A DNA stretch of 64,000 bases from Actinobacteria bacterium OK074. Its GTDB lineage: Bacteria; Actinomycetota; Actinomycetes; Streptomycetales; Streptomycetaceae. A program made the position numbers and the translations under genes. Positions 39,348 to 48,010 of the stretch are shown piece by piece. Every line of letters begins with the position of its first letter. The first letter of the stretch is position 1. Under the pieces are notes generated by a model. That model was not told the DNA's origin. It saw nothing but the letters and a program-made list of their open reading frames with translations, and did no database searches. The stretch covers positions 1 through 64,000 of the forward strand of contig LJCV01000166.1 of NCBI GenBank assembly GCA_001298575.1, written 5' to 3'.

Positions 39348-39698
39348 ATGTCTCACCTGCTCGACGTAGTCGACTCCGCGTCGGTCCGCGACGACATCCC
39401 GGCGTTCCGCCCGGGTGACACCGTCAACGTCCACGTCCGCGTCATCGAGGGCAACCGCTCCCGTGTGCAGCAGTTCAAGGGCGTCGTGATCCGCCGCCAG
39501 GGCTCCGGCGTCCGCGAGACCTTCACGGTCCGCAAGGTCTCCTTCTCCGTCGGCGTCGAGCGCACCTTCCCGGTGCACACCCCGATCGTCGAGAAGATCG
39601 AGCTCGTCACCCGCGGTGACGTGCGCCGCGCGAAGCTGTACTACCTCCGTGAGCTGCGCGGCAAGGCCGCGAAGATCAAGGAGAAGCGCGACAACTGA
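39348..39698 (+). CDS. rplS: 50S ribosomal protein bL19
   Basis: 116 aa, ATG at 39348 ([20 protein letters not shown]). It contains [18 protein letters not shown] and the [19 protein letters not shown] signature of bL19 at the 30S-50S interface. Followed after 46 nt by the signal peptidase cluster. Confidence 0.97.
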   Translation: MSHLLDVVDSASVRDDIPAFRPGDTVNVHVRVIEGNRSRVQQFKGVVIRRQGSGVRETFTVRKVSFSVGVERTFPVHTPIVEKIELVTRGDVRRAKLYYLRELRGKAAKIKEKRDN

Positions 39699-39744
39699 GC
39701 GCACGCTCAGGTGTCATAACGAGGGCGGCTACCATGCGCTCTCG

Positions 39745-40440
39745 ATGGACACCGAAGCAGCACAACAGACGGAGCGCGACCGCTCCTCCGACCCCACGGG
39801 GGCCCCGGAGGAGCGGTCGCGCTCCTCTTTGCTGTCCCGGACCGCGCGACAGGTCCCGGGCGGCCGCATCACCCTGACTCTGCTGGCCTGCATGGGTTTC
39901 GTGCTGCTGCTGAGCCTCTGGGTGGTCCAGCCGTTCGAGATCCCCAGCGGTTCCATGGAGCGCGGATTGAGGATTGGGGACCGCGTTCTCGTAAACAAGT
40001 TGGCGTACCGTTTCGGTGCGCGGCCGCAGCGGGGAGATGTCGTCGTGTTCGACGGCAGTGGGTATTTCGGGGACGCGGACTACGTCAAGCGCGTCGTCGG
40101 GGTCGGGGGAGACCACGTGGTCTGTTGCGACAAGAAGGGGAGGATCAAGGTGAACGGCCGGTCGGTCGACGAGTCGTCGTTCCTCTACCCGGGCAACAGC
40201 CCCTCGGACGTCCCTTTCGACGCCGTCGTGCCAAAGGGCACCCTCTTCGTCCTCGGCGACCACCGCGCGGACTCCAGCGACTCCCGCGACCATCTGGGCT
40301 CGCCCGGCGGCGGCATGATCCCCGTCGGCCGGGTCATCGGCCGCGCCGACTGGATCGTGTGGCCGGCCGCCCACTCCGGTCGCATCACCCGCCCCGGCGC
40401 CTACGCGCGCGTGCCCGACGCGGACGGCGCCGATGGGTAA
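39745..40440 (+). CDS. sipW: Type I signal peptidase SipW
   Basis: 231 aa membrane serine protease that removes signal peptides. One membrane segment (about 42-62), then the catalytic Ser70 in IPSGSM and Lys115 in YVKRVVGVGGD (Ser/Lys dyad), and box E GDHRADSSDSRDH. The first of four tandem paralogues. The first 30 codons contain a 20-bp perfect inverted repeat. Its stop overlaps the next start by 8 nt. Confidence 0.93.
   Translation: MDTEAAQQTERDRSSDPTGAPEERSRSSLLSRTARQVPGGRITLTLLACMGFVLLLSLWVVQPFEIPSGSMERGLRIGDRVLVNKLAYRFGARPQRGDVVVFDGSGYFGDADYVKRVVGVGGDHVVCCDKKGRIKVNGRSVDESSFLYPGNSPSDVPFDAVVPKGTLFVLGDHRADSSDSRDHLGSPGGGMIPVGRVIGRADWIVWPAAHSGRITRPGAYARVPDADGADG
39771..39829 (+). terminator. 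20-bp perfect hairpin inside the 5' end of sipW
   Basis: 39771-39790 (GGAGCGCGACCGCTCCTCCG) pairs perfectly with 39806-39825, with a 15-nt loop, and TCTTTG follows. It lies 73 nt after the rplS stop and within codons 10-27 of sipW. Probably the rplS terminator or an attenuator of the sip cluster. Confidence 0.7.
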
Positions 40441-41548
40441 CCGTGGCAAACCGCGCGGCAACGCGCCCGGCACGCCGCTCGGCGCCACCTCCGCGGCCAA
40501 CCTGCTGCCGACCGGGTCCCGGCGGTCCGCGGGCGGCGGCCCCAGCGGGCGCTCCCGGGCCGAACGGCGCAAGCTCCAGCGCAAGGTCAAGCGCAGGCGC
40601 AGGCGCTCCACGGTCAAGGAGATACCGCTCCTGGTGGGCGTGGCCGTCCTCATAGCCCTGGTGCTGAAGACGTTCCTGGTGCAGGCGTTCGTGATCCCGT
40701 CGGGCTCGATGGAGAACACCATCCAGATCGGCGACCGCGTCCTGGTCGACAAGTTCACGCCGTGGTTCGGCTCCAAGCCCGAGCGTGGCGACGTCGTCGT
40801 CTTCAAGGACCCCGGCGACTGGCTCGCGGGCGAGACCACCAAGAAGGCGAACGACCCGATCGTCATCAAGCAGATCAAGGAAGGGCTCAGCGCGATCGGC
40901 CTGCTGCCCTCCGACAATGACAAAGATCTGATCAAACGTGTCGTCGCCGTCGGGGGCGACACGGTGAAGTGCTGCGACTCCGACGGACGGGTCACCGTCA
41001 ACGGAACGCCGCTCGCGGAACCGTACATTCACCCCGGGAACAAACCTTCGAACTTCGCCTTCTCGGAGACCGTTCCAGCAGGCCGCCTCTGGGTCATGGG
41101 TGATCACCGGGCCAATTCCGCGGACTCCCGCTACCACCGCACGGAGAAGTACGGGGGTACCGTCTCCGAGAAGTCCGTCATCGGACGCGCCGTCGTCATC
41201 GCCTGGCCGATGGACCACATGACACGGCTGAAGGAACCGGCCACGTACGCCTCGGTGTCCGCCGCGACGACCACCGCGCTCGGCCCGTCGCATAGGGTGG
41301 TCGCGGCGGATCACAACGGATTGATCCCCCTCCCGAGCCCTGCGGAACTCCCGCTCGTTATGGGAGTGGTGGGCCTGCGCCGACGGCGACGCGGGCGGTG
41401 GTACGGAATGAGGAGTGGACGTGGGGGATTTGGCGGTCGGCGCACGGTCCGGACACGACGGCCCCGAGAAGCGGCCGGAGAGTTCGGAGCTGCCCGACGA
41501 CACGGCTTCCCCGGCCGTGCACGACGGCTCCTCAGACGCCGGGAGTGA
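40433..41548 (+). CDS. sipX: Type I signal peptidase SipX
   Basis: 371 aa. A very basic N-terminus (KRRRRRS), a membrane segment (about 64-85), catalytic Ser92 (IPSGSM) and Lys168 (LIKRVVAVGGD), and box E GDHRANSADSRYH. The C-terminal 70 residues contain a weak hydrophobic segment followed by Arg-rich sequence and overlap the sipY coding region by about 128 nt. That tail has odd composition (Arg/Gly) and may be a read-through extension after loss of an earlier stop. Confidence 0.9.
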   Translation: MGNRGKPRGNAPGTPLGATSAANLLPTGSRRSAGGGPSGRSRAERRKLQRKVKRRRRRSTVKEIPLLVGVAVLIALVLKTFLVQAFVIPSGSMENTIQIGDRVLVDKFTPWFGSKPERGDVVVFKDPGDWLAGETTKKANDPIVIKQIKEGLSAIGLLPSDNDKDLIKRVVAVGGDTVKCCDSDGRVTVNGTPLAEPYIHPGNKPSNFAFSETVPAGRLWVMGDHRANSADSRYHRTEKYGGTVSEKSVIGRAVVIAWPMDHMTRLKEPATYASVSAATTTALGPSHRVVAADHNGLIPLPSPAELPLVMGVVGLRRRRRGRWYGMRSGRGGFGGRRTVRTRRPREAAGEFGAARRHGFPGRARRLLRRRE

Positions 41549-42524
41549 GATCCCGGCCCCGGGAGCCCCCGGGTCCTCCGGAGCGCCCGGGACGCCCGCG
41601 GCCCCGGCGGCGGGCCCCGCGGGACCCGTACCGCCCGGCACCGGGGCCCACCCCGTTCCGGCACCCGCGGGCGCGGGCGCCGGGGGCGAGGGCCTCGACG
41701 ACGCGGACGTGCCGGAGGAGCCCAAACCGAGGAAGCCGCGTTCCTTCTGGAAGGAACTCCCGATCCTCATCGGCATCGCGCTGGTCCTCGCGCTGCTGAT
41801 CAAGAGCTTCCTGGTGCAGGCGTTCTCGATCCCGTCGGACTCGATGCAGAACACCCTCCAGGAGGGCGACCGCGTCCTGGTCGACAAGCTCACCCCGTGG
41901 TTCGGCTCCAAGCCCGAGCGCGGCGAGGTCGTCGTCTTCAAGGACCCCGACAACTGGCTGGCGGGTGAGCCCACCGCGACCCCCAACCCGGTCCAGCGGG
42001 TCCTCGGCTGGATCGGCCTGATGCCGTCCGCCGACGAGAAGGACCTGATCAAGCGGGTCATCGGCGTCGCGGGCGACACCGTCGAGTGCAACGGCACCGG
42101 CCCCCTCAAGGTCAACGGCAAGGCGCTCGACGAGTCGTCGTACGTGTACGCGGGCAACACCCCGTGCAGCCAGGACGACCAGGGCGGCCAGTTCAAGGTC
42201 ACGGTCCCCAAGGGCAAAATCTGGGTCATGGGCGACCACCGCCAGAACTCCCTCGACTCCCGCTACCACCAGTCGGACAAGAACGGCGGCTTCGTCCCCG
42301 TGGACAACGTCGTGGGCCGCGCCATCGTCATCGCCTGGCCGCCCACCCGCTGGAACACGCTGCCGATTCCGAACGACTTCGACCAGAACCTGAGCGCTGC
42401 GGCCGCCCCCGGCGCCCTCGCGCTCGTCGGCACCGTACCGCTGGCCCTGTGGCGCCGGCGCCGCTACACCGTGCGCGCCGTGGCAGTGGACCCGAGGGTT
42501 CCGGGGCGCGGTACCGACCGGTAG
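41421..42524 (+). CDS. sipY: Type I signal peptidase SipY
   Basis: 367 aa from GTG 41421 with GAGGAG 5 nt upstream (GTG 41415 is possible). A Pro/Ala/Gly-rich cytoplasmic extension of about 100 residues, membrane segment (about 113-133), Ser141 (IPSDSM), Lys211 (LIKRVIGVAGD), box E GDHRQNSLDSRYH, and a second C-terminal membrane segment (PGALALVGTVPLAL) followed by Arg. In S. lividans SipY is the major signal peptidase; that role here is inference. Confidence 0.92.
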   Translation: MGDLAVGARSGHDGPEKRPESSELPDDTASPAVHDGSSDAGSEIPAPGAPGSSGAPGTPAAPAAGPAGPVPPGTGAHPVPAPAGAGAGGEGLDDADVPEEPKPRKPRSFWKELPILIGIALVLALLIKSFLVQAFSIPSDSMQNTLQEGDRVLVDKLTPWFGSKPERGEVVVFKDPDNWLAGEPTATPNPVQRVLGWIGLMPSADEKDLIKRVIGVAGDTVECNGTGPLKVNGKALDESSYVYAGNTPCSQDDQGGQFKVTVPKGKIWVMGDHRQNSLDSRYHQSDKNGGFVPVDNVVGRAIVIAWPPTRWNTLPIPNDFDQNLSAAAAPGALALVGTVPLALWRRRRYTVRAVAVDPRVPGRGTDR

Positions 42525-42617
42525 GGTGCGCTCCCGGACCGCCGGACCTCCGCGGCCCCGGGGCCGCGAACCCCAGGGACCGCGGGAGACCTTTCTCCGA
42601 CGTGGGGGAGCACTGGG

Positions 42618-43370
42618 ATGAGCAGGACAGGCCGCAGGGACGAGGGCCGCGGACGGCTCGGCAGCATGCTGTCGGGGCTGGCCGTGGCCCTCGGCTGTGT
42701 GCTCTTCCTCGGCGGGTTCGCCTGGGCCGCCGTCGAGTACAAGCCGTACCTGGTCCCCACCGGCTCCATGACCCCCACCATCGACGCCGGTGACCGGGTC
42801 CTGGCCCAGCGGGTCGACGGCGCCGACGTCGAACGCGGCGACGTGATCGTCTTCGAGGACAAGACCTGGGGCGACATGCTCCTGGTCAAGCGGGTCGTGG
42901 CGGTCGGCGGCGACAAGGTGGCCTGCTGCACCGCGGGCAAGCTCACCGTCAACGGCAAGGAGATCCGCGAGTCGTACCTCCCCGCGGACGAGGCCGCCGA
43001 GAACAAGGACATCCCCTCGATCACCGTGCCCAAGGGACGCCTGTTCGTCCTCGGTGACGAGCGCAGCGGCTCCCTGGACTCCACGGCCCACCTCACCGAC
43101 GCCTACAGCGGCACGGTGGCACGCAGCGCCGTACAGGGGCGCGTGGACGCCGTGGTGTGGCCCTGGAAGGGCATGCTGGCCCGCCCGACGGGCGGCAAGG
43201 TCCTGGGCCCGGTCTCGTCCCCCGGCCCGCTGGTACCGGTCACCTGGGCGGTCGCCGTGGGCGCGCTGCTCATCCTGGGCGGCGGCGCGTACGGGCCGGT
43301 CGCGGCGCGCCTGGCCAAGCGCCGCAGCCGGGGTGCGGCCCGCCGGGAGGAGCCGGTGGGTGCCCGCTGA
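42618..43370 (+). CDS. sipZ: Type I signal peptidase SipZ
   Basis: 250 aa. Membrane segments at about 18-40 and 215-235; catalytic Ser50 (VPTGSM) and Lys91 (LVKRVVAVGGD); box E GDERSGSLDS, where the usual GDHR has Glu for His. The most divergent of the four paralogues. Its 3' end overlaps the NUDIX gene by 11 nt. Confidence 0.92.
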   Translation: MSRTGRRDEGRGRLGSMLSGLAVALGCVLFLGGFAWAAVEYKPYLVPTGSMTPTIDAGDRVLAQRVDGADVERGDVIVFEDKTWGDMLLVKRVVAVGGDKVACCTAGKLTVNGKEIRESYLPADEAAENKDIPSITVPKGRLFVLGDERSGSLDSTAHLTDAYSGTVARSAVQGRVDAVVWPWKGMLARPTGGKVLGPVSSPGPLVPVTWAVAVGALLILGGGAYGPVAARLAKRRSRGAARREEPVGAR

Positions 43371-43887
43371 GACCACGCAGGGGACGGCGGACGAGGGACA
43401 CGCGGCCGGTTTTCGCAGGGTCTCCCGACTGGTGCTGCTCGACCCGCGGGACCGCATACTGCTGCTCTACGGACACGAGCCGGACGACCCGGCCGACGAC
43501 TGGTGGTTCACACCGGGCGGCGGTCTGGAGGGCGACGAGACACGTGAGGAGGCCGCCCTGCGGGAACTCGCGGAGGAGACCGGGATCACGGACGTCGAAC
43601 TGGGCCCGGTGCTGTGGCGGCGCAGATGTTCCTTCCCGTTCGCGGGCCGCCGCTGGGACCAGGACGAGTGGTACTTCCTGGCCCGTACCGGCCAGACGGC
43701 GACCACCGCGCCCGGCCTCACGGAGCTGGAACGGCGCAGCGTCGTCGGAGCTCGCTGGTGGACGTGCCGTGAACTGACCGAAGCGCATGAGACGGTGTAT
43801 CCGACCAGACTCGCCGAGCTGCTGCGCACGCTGCTCGACGAAGGTCCCCCGGCACGGCCCGTGGTCCTCGACACCGAAATCGTCTAG
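43360..43887 (+). CDS. NUDIX hydrolase
   Basis: 175 aa from GTG 43360. A complete NUDIX box GGLEGDETREEAALRELAEETGI (GX5EX7REUXEEXGU) binds Mg2+ for hydrolysis of a nucleoside diphosphate-linked substrate. Substrate unknown. Overlap with sipZ implies co-translation. Confidence 0.88.
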   Translation: MPAETTQGTADEGHAAGFRRVSRLVLLDPRDRILLLYGHEPDDPADDWWFTPGGGLEGDETREEAALRELAEETGITDVELGPVLWRRRCSFPFAGRRWDQDEWYFLARTGQTATTAPGLTELERRSVVGARWWTCRELTEAHETVYPTRLAELLRTLLDEGPPARPVVLDTEIV

Positions 43888-43942
43888 GGGCCCGCGGGAC
43901 TGGCGCACAATAGGGGGACGCACGGCTGAAGGGGAACATGCC

Positions 43943-44251
43943 ATGAGCGCCGAGGACCTCGAGAAGTACGAGACCGAGATGGAGCTGAAGCTCTACCGGG
44001 AGTACCGCGATGTCGTCGGGCTGTTCAAATACGTGATCGAGACCGAGCGTCGCTTCTACCTGACGAACGACTACGAGATGCAGGTGCACTCGGTACAGGG
44101 CGAGGTGTTCTTCGAGGTCTCGATGGCGGACGCGTGGGTGTGGGACATGTACCGGCCGGCGCGGTTCGTGAAACAGGTGCGGGTGCTTACGTTCAAGGAC
44201 GTGAACATCGAGGAGCTGAACAAGAGCGATTTGGAGCTGCCGGGCGGGTGA
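43943..44251 (+). CDS. DUF2469 domain protein
   Basis: 102 aa acidic protein starting MSAEDLEKYETEMELKLYRE and ending NIEELNKSDLELPGG. It is highly conserved across actinobacteria between signal peptidase and yraN genes, but has no known function. ATG 43943 with AAGGGGA upstream; CACAAT about 35 nt upstream may be a -10 box. Confidence 0.88.
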   Translation: MSAEDLEKYETEMELKLYREYRDVVGLFKYVIETERRFYLTNDYEMQVHSVQGEVFFEVSMADAWVWDMYRPARFVKQVRVLTFKDVNIEELNKSDLELPGG

Positions 44252-44296
44252 GGTGGGGGGCGCTCGGCGGGCGGGGGCCATGGCTGCCGGCTGGCG

Positions 44297-44401
44297 GGCT
44301 TCGGGCGTCCGCCCGGGGGCTTCGGCCGGCCGTCGCGCGGCTTCGGCTGCCCGCCGCCCGGCCTCGGCCGTCCGTCGCCGGGCTTCGTTCACTCGTGCGG
44401 G
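44297..44401. repeat. Five units of a 21-nt tandem repeat
   Basis: GGCTTCGG-type units start at 44297, 44318, 44339, 44360 and 44381, an exact 21-nt period with degenerate copies, in the DUF2469-yraN gap. On the minus strand it reads as a 7-residue Ala/Glu/Arg repeat, but no gene structure supports translation. Confidence 0.75.
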
Positions 44402-44409
44402 TGACGGAG

Positions 44410-44436
44410 TTATCCACAATCGTCCCGTTGTCCACA
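44410..44436 (+). promoter_or_regulatory. Pair of DnaA boxes
   Basis: TTATCCACA (44410-44418) and TTGTCCACA (44428-44436), same orientation, starts 18 nt apart. The first is the E. coli consensus, the second the form preferred in Streptomyces oriC. They lie directly after the 21-nt tandem repeat and 55 nt before yraN. Confidence 0.65.
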
Positions 44437-44490
44437 GAGATCAACTAGCTCGTCGAGCTGCCCTCATCGTTGGCGCCAGGAGGTGCCGAC

Positions 44491-44916
44491 ATGAGCACGG
44501 ACAGCAACACAAACATGACCGGTGGCGCGCGCCGCGGTGACGGGAGTCGTTCCCCGGGCGCACGCAACGCCCTGGGGCGCTACGGCGAGGACCTGGCCGC
44601 GCGGCGGCTGGGCGAGGCCGGGATGACCGTCCTGGAACGCAACTGGCGCGGCGGCCGCACCGGCGAGATCGACATCGTCGCGCGCGACGGCGACGCCCTG
44701 GTCGTCTGCGAGGTCAAGACCCGCCGGGCGGGACCTTTCGAACACCCCATGGCCGCGATCACCCCGGCCAAGGCCGGCCGCCTGCGCGAACTCGCCGAAC
44801 GCTGGCTCCAGGAACACGGCGGAGCCCCACCGGGCGGCGTTCGCATCGACCTGGTGGGCGTCCTGCTCCCCGACCGCGGCGCGCCCGTCGTGGAGCACGT
44901 ACGGGGGGTGGCGTGA
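44491..44916 (+). CDS. yraN: YraN/UPF0102 endonuclease-like protein
   Basis: 141 aa, ATG with AGGAGG 7 nt upstream. It has an endonuclease-like core: [36 protein letters not shown] (the E-ID-xx-E/VK pattern). Function unproven. The stop overlaps the comM start by 1 nt (TGATG), forming yraN-comM-dprA. Confidence 0.92.
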   Translation: MSTDSNTNMTGGARRGDGSRSPGARNALGRYGEDLAARRLGEAGMTVLERNWRGGRTGEIDIVARDGDALVVCEVKTRRAGPFEHPMAAITPAKAGRLRELAERWLQEHGGAPPGGVRIDLVGVLLPDRGAPVVEHVRGVA

Positions 44917-46541
44917 TGGGGTTCGCCCGTACGTGCTCGGTGGCGCTGGTCGGCGTCGAGGGAGTCGTCGTCGAGGTCCAGGCGGACCTGGAGCCCGGGG
45001 TCGCGGCGTTCACGCTGGTCGGGCTGCCGGACAAGAGCCTCAGCGAGAGCCGGGACCGGGTCAGGGCGGCGGTGGTCAACTCCGGCGCCGACTGGCCCCA
45101 GAAGAAACTCACCGTGGGCCTCAGCCCCGCGTCGGTGCCCAAGGGCGGCTCGGGGTTCGACCTCGCCGTCGCGTGCGCCGTGCTCAGCGCCGCCGAACGG
45201 ATCGACCCCCGGGTGATCGCCGACATCGTCATGATCGGCGAACTCGGGCTCGACGGCAGGGTACGGCCCGTACGGGGCGTGCTGCCCGCGGTCCTGGCCG
45301 CGGCCGAGGCCGGATACGACCAGGTGGTCGTGCCGGAGTGCGCGGCGGCCGAGGCGTCCCTGGTGCCCGGGATCTCGGTGCTCGGCGTCCGCAGCCTCCG
45401 GCAGCTGATCGCCGCACTCGCCGACGAACCCGTACCCGAGGAGGAACCCGACGAGCAGGGCCGCCCGGACCCGCTGCTCGCCGGACTGCGCATGCCGGGC
45501 ACCGGCGCGGCCACCGGGATGCACAGCATGGGCGCCACCCACCACGACCAGGGCCACGACCTGTCGGACGTCGTGGGACAGCTCTCGGCCCGTACGGCCG
45601 TGGAGGTGTCCGCGGCCGGCGGGCACCACCTGTTCCTCGAAGGACCGCCCGGCGCGGGCAAGACCATGCTCGCCGAACGGCTGCCCGCCGTGCTCCCCGC
45701 GCTCAGCCGCGAGGAGTCCCTGGAGGTCACGGCGGTGCACTCCGTGGCCGGACTGCTCCCCGCCGGGAAACCCCTGGTGGACGCCGCCCCCTACTGCGCC
45801 CCGCACCACTCGGCGACGATGCAGGCACTCGTCGGGGGCGGCCAGGGCATCGCCCGGCCCGGCGCGGTCTCGCTGTCCCACCGCGGAGTGCTCTTCCTCG
45901 ACGAGGCACCCGAATTTCGCAGCCAGGCCCTCGACGCGCTGCGCCAGCCCCTGGAATCCGGGCACGTGGTGATCGCGCGCAGCGCGGGTGTCGTGCGGTT
46001 CCCGGCGAAGTTCCTCATGGTGCTCGCGGCCAACCCCTGCCCCTGCGGGCGCTTCTCGCAGCGCGACTCCCTGTGCGAATGCCCGCCCGCGGTCATCCGC
46101 CGCTACCAGTCCCGGCTCTCGGGGCCGTTGCTGGACCGCGTGGACCTGCGGGTCGAGGTGGAACCGGTCACGCGCTCGGAGCTGACCGCGGTTGGCGCGC
46201 GGGGCGAGTCGACACGGACGGTGGCCGACCGGGTGCGGGCCGCCCGCGAACGGTCCACCGCACGGCTGGCCGGGACCCCCTGGCGCACCAACAGCGAGGT
46301 ACCCGGCCGCGAACTGCGCAGCCGGTGGCACGCCGAACCCGGCGCCATGGACGAGGCCGAACGGGGACTGGAACGGGGCGCGCTGACCGCGCGCGGGCTG
46401 GACCGGGTGCTCCGGGTCGCCTGGACGGTCGCCGACCTGTGCGGACACGACCGCCCCGGCGCCGTGGACGTGGCCCTGGCCCTGCAACTGCGCACCGGAG
46501 TCCCCCGGGGCGTACCCATGATGATCGGCGCGCTGACGTGA
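44916..46541 (+). CDS. comM: ComM/YifB Mg-chelatase-like AAA+ protein
   Basis: 541 aa. An N-terminal Lon-like substrate domain (SVALVGVEGVVVEVQADLEPG, GLSPASVPKGGSGFDLAVA), then AAA+ with Walker A GPPGAGKTM (about 244), LFLDEAPEF, and a Cys cluster ANPCPCG...CECPP. In transforming bacteria ComM is a hexameric helicase that extends branch migration during integration. It is kept here beside dprA although Streptomyces is not known to be naturally competent. Confidence 0.92.
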   Translation: MGFARTCSVALVGVEGVVVEVQADLEPGVAAFTLVGLPDKSLSESRDRVRAAVVNSGADWPQKKLTVGLSPASVPKGGSGFDLAVACAVLSAAERIDPRVIADIVMIGELGLDGRVRPVRGVLPAVLAAAEAGYDQVVVPECAAAEASLVPGISVLGVRSLRQLIAALADEPVPEEEPDEQGRPDPLLAGLRMPGTGAATGMHSMGATHHDQGHDLSDVVGQLSARTAVEVSAAGGHHLFLEGPPGAGKTMLAERLPAVLPALSREESLEVTAVHSVAGLLPAGKPLVDAAPYCAPHHSATMQALVGGGQGIARPGAVSLSHRGVLFLDEAPEFRSQALDALRQPLESGHVVIARSAGVVRFPAKFLMVLAANPCPCGRFSQRDSLCECPPAVIRRYQSRLSGPLLDRVDLRVEVEPVTRSELTAVGARGESTRTVADRVRAARERSTARLAGTPWRTNSEVPGRELRSRWHAEPGAMDEAERGLERGALTARGLDRVLRVAWTVADLCGHDRPGAVDVALALQLRTGVPRGVPMMIGALT

Positions 46542-47740
46542 CGGGGGAGGAGGGGGAGCGGGGGTCGGTGGCGCGCGGTAGCGATCCGTCGGCGGCGGTG
46601 GAAGACGACCGTCTCGCGCGTGTCGCGCTCACCCGGGTGCTGGAGCCCGGGGACGAGGTCGCGGGCGCGGCCGTGCGGGAGTTCGGGGCCGGGGAGGTGG
46701 TGCGGCGCATCGTGGACGGGCGGGCGCCGCTGCCCGGGGTGTCCGGCAAACGCTGGGCCGGACTGCGGGCGCGCGCCGGGCGGATGCGACCCGAGGCCGA
46801 CCTCGAACAGGCCCGGCGGGCCGGTGTCCGGTTCGTCTGCCCGGGAGACACCGAGTGGCCGGGACAACTGGACGACCTGGGCGACGCCCGCCCCACCGGC
46901 CTCTGGGTACGCGGACGGCCCAGCCTGCGCATGTGGGCCCTGCGCTCGGTCGCCGTCGTCGGCGCCCGCGCCTGCACCGAATACGGCGCCCACATGGCCG
47001 CCACCCTCGGCGCCGGCCTCGCCGAACGCGGCTGGGTGGTGGTCTCCGGCGGTGCGTACGGCGTCGACGGCGCCGCCCACCGCGGTGCGCTCGGCGCGGA
47101 CGGCGCCACCGTCGCCGTACTGGCCTGCGGCGTCGACCAGCCCTACCCGCGCGGACACACCGAGCTGATCACCAGGATCGCCGAACAGGGGCTGGTCATC
47201 GGGGAGTTGCCACCGGGGGAGCATCCGACACCGAGTCGGTTCATCCTGCGCAACCGGGTCATCGCCGCCCTCACCCGGGGCACCGTCGTCGTCGAGGCCG
47301 CCTACCGCAGCGGCGCCCTCACCACCGCACGGGCCGCCGACCGGCTGGGCCGGCACACCATGGGCGTACCCGGGCCCGTCACCAGCGGCCTCTCCGCCGG
47401 AGTGCACGAACTGCTGCGCGGCGACGCCGTCCTGGTCTCCGACGCCGCCGAAGTCGTCGAACTCGTCGGCGACATGGGCGAACTCGCCCCCGACCGGCGC
47501 GGCCCCGTCCTGCCGCGCGACCTGCTCGACCCCGGCGCCGCCCGCGTCCTGGCCGCGCTGCCCGGCCGAAGGAGCGCCTCGGCCGAGGAGATCGCGCGGG
47601 AAGCGGCCACCTCGCACGACGACGCGGTCGGGAGACTGTACGAACTCCGATCGCTCGGCTACGTCGAACGACACGGCGACGGCTGGAAGTTGACACGCCA
47701 GGCGGTGATCTCGGTCCGGTCCGGGCGGGATCGGGGCTGA
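46538..47740 (+). CDS. dprA: DNA processing protein DprA
   Basis: 400 aa from GTG 46538, which overlaps the comM stop (GTGA). The Rossmann-like domain has SVAVVGARACTEYG, VVSGGAYGVDGAAHRGAL, and GELPPGEHPTPSRFILRNRVIAAL, the DprA/Smf signature. A C-terminal winged helix (about 320-385) follows. DprA loads RecA on incoming ssDNA in competent species. A longer frame reading back to 44933 is antisense noise. Confidence 0.93.
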   Translation: MTGEEGERGSVARGSDPSAAVEDDRLARVALTRVLEPGDEVAGAAVREFGAGEVVRRIVDGRAPLPGVSGKRWAGLRARAGRMRPEADLEQARRAGVRFVCPGDTEWPGQLDDLGDARPTGLWVRGRPSLRMWALRSVAVVGARACTEYGAHMAATLGAGLAERGWVVVSGGAYGVDGAAHRGALGADGATVAVLACGVDQPYPRGHTELITRIAEQGLVIGELPPGEHPTPSRFILRNRVIAALTRGTVVVEAAYRSGALTTARAADRLGRHTMGVPGPVTSGLSAGVHELLRGDAVLVSDAAEVVELVGDMGELAPDRRGPVLPRDLLDPGAARVLAALPGRRSASAEEIAREAATSHDDAVGRLYELRSLGYVERHGDGWKLTRQAVISVRSGRDRG

Positions 47741-48010
47741 CCGTGCGTGTTCGGCCGTCCGGACGATCCCCGAAAGCCTTGGCAGTTACCGCAGTTGACG
47801 CTTCGCGCCGATCACGCACGGCGATGGTCCGACCCCGTCGGGACACCCCGCGGGACCGCCCGGGGCCGGGCGGATCCCGCACCCTTCGCACACCGCAACA
47901 CTTCAGTCACGCTACGCTCACGTGGATTCCGACTCAGACAGGCATCTCCACACCAGACCGACAGGTCACCAGTTACCACTGGTTCACGGCAGAACGGCAC
48001 AAGGCGACGA
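47741..48010 (+). promoter_or_regulatory. Upstream region of whiG
   Basis: 270 nt with no credible ORF: the longer whiG-frame reading has no conserved start. An A/T-richer segment around 47895-47965 is the likely promoter area. Confidence 0.35.

Noticed and set aside
44933..47740. 935-codon frame covering comM and dprA
   Set aside because: Only the part from 46538 is real (dprA). The first 535 codons are a shifted reading of comM, rich in Arg and Pro.
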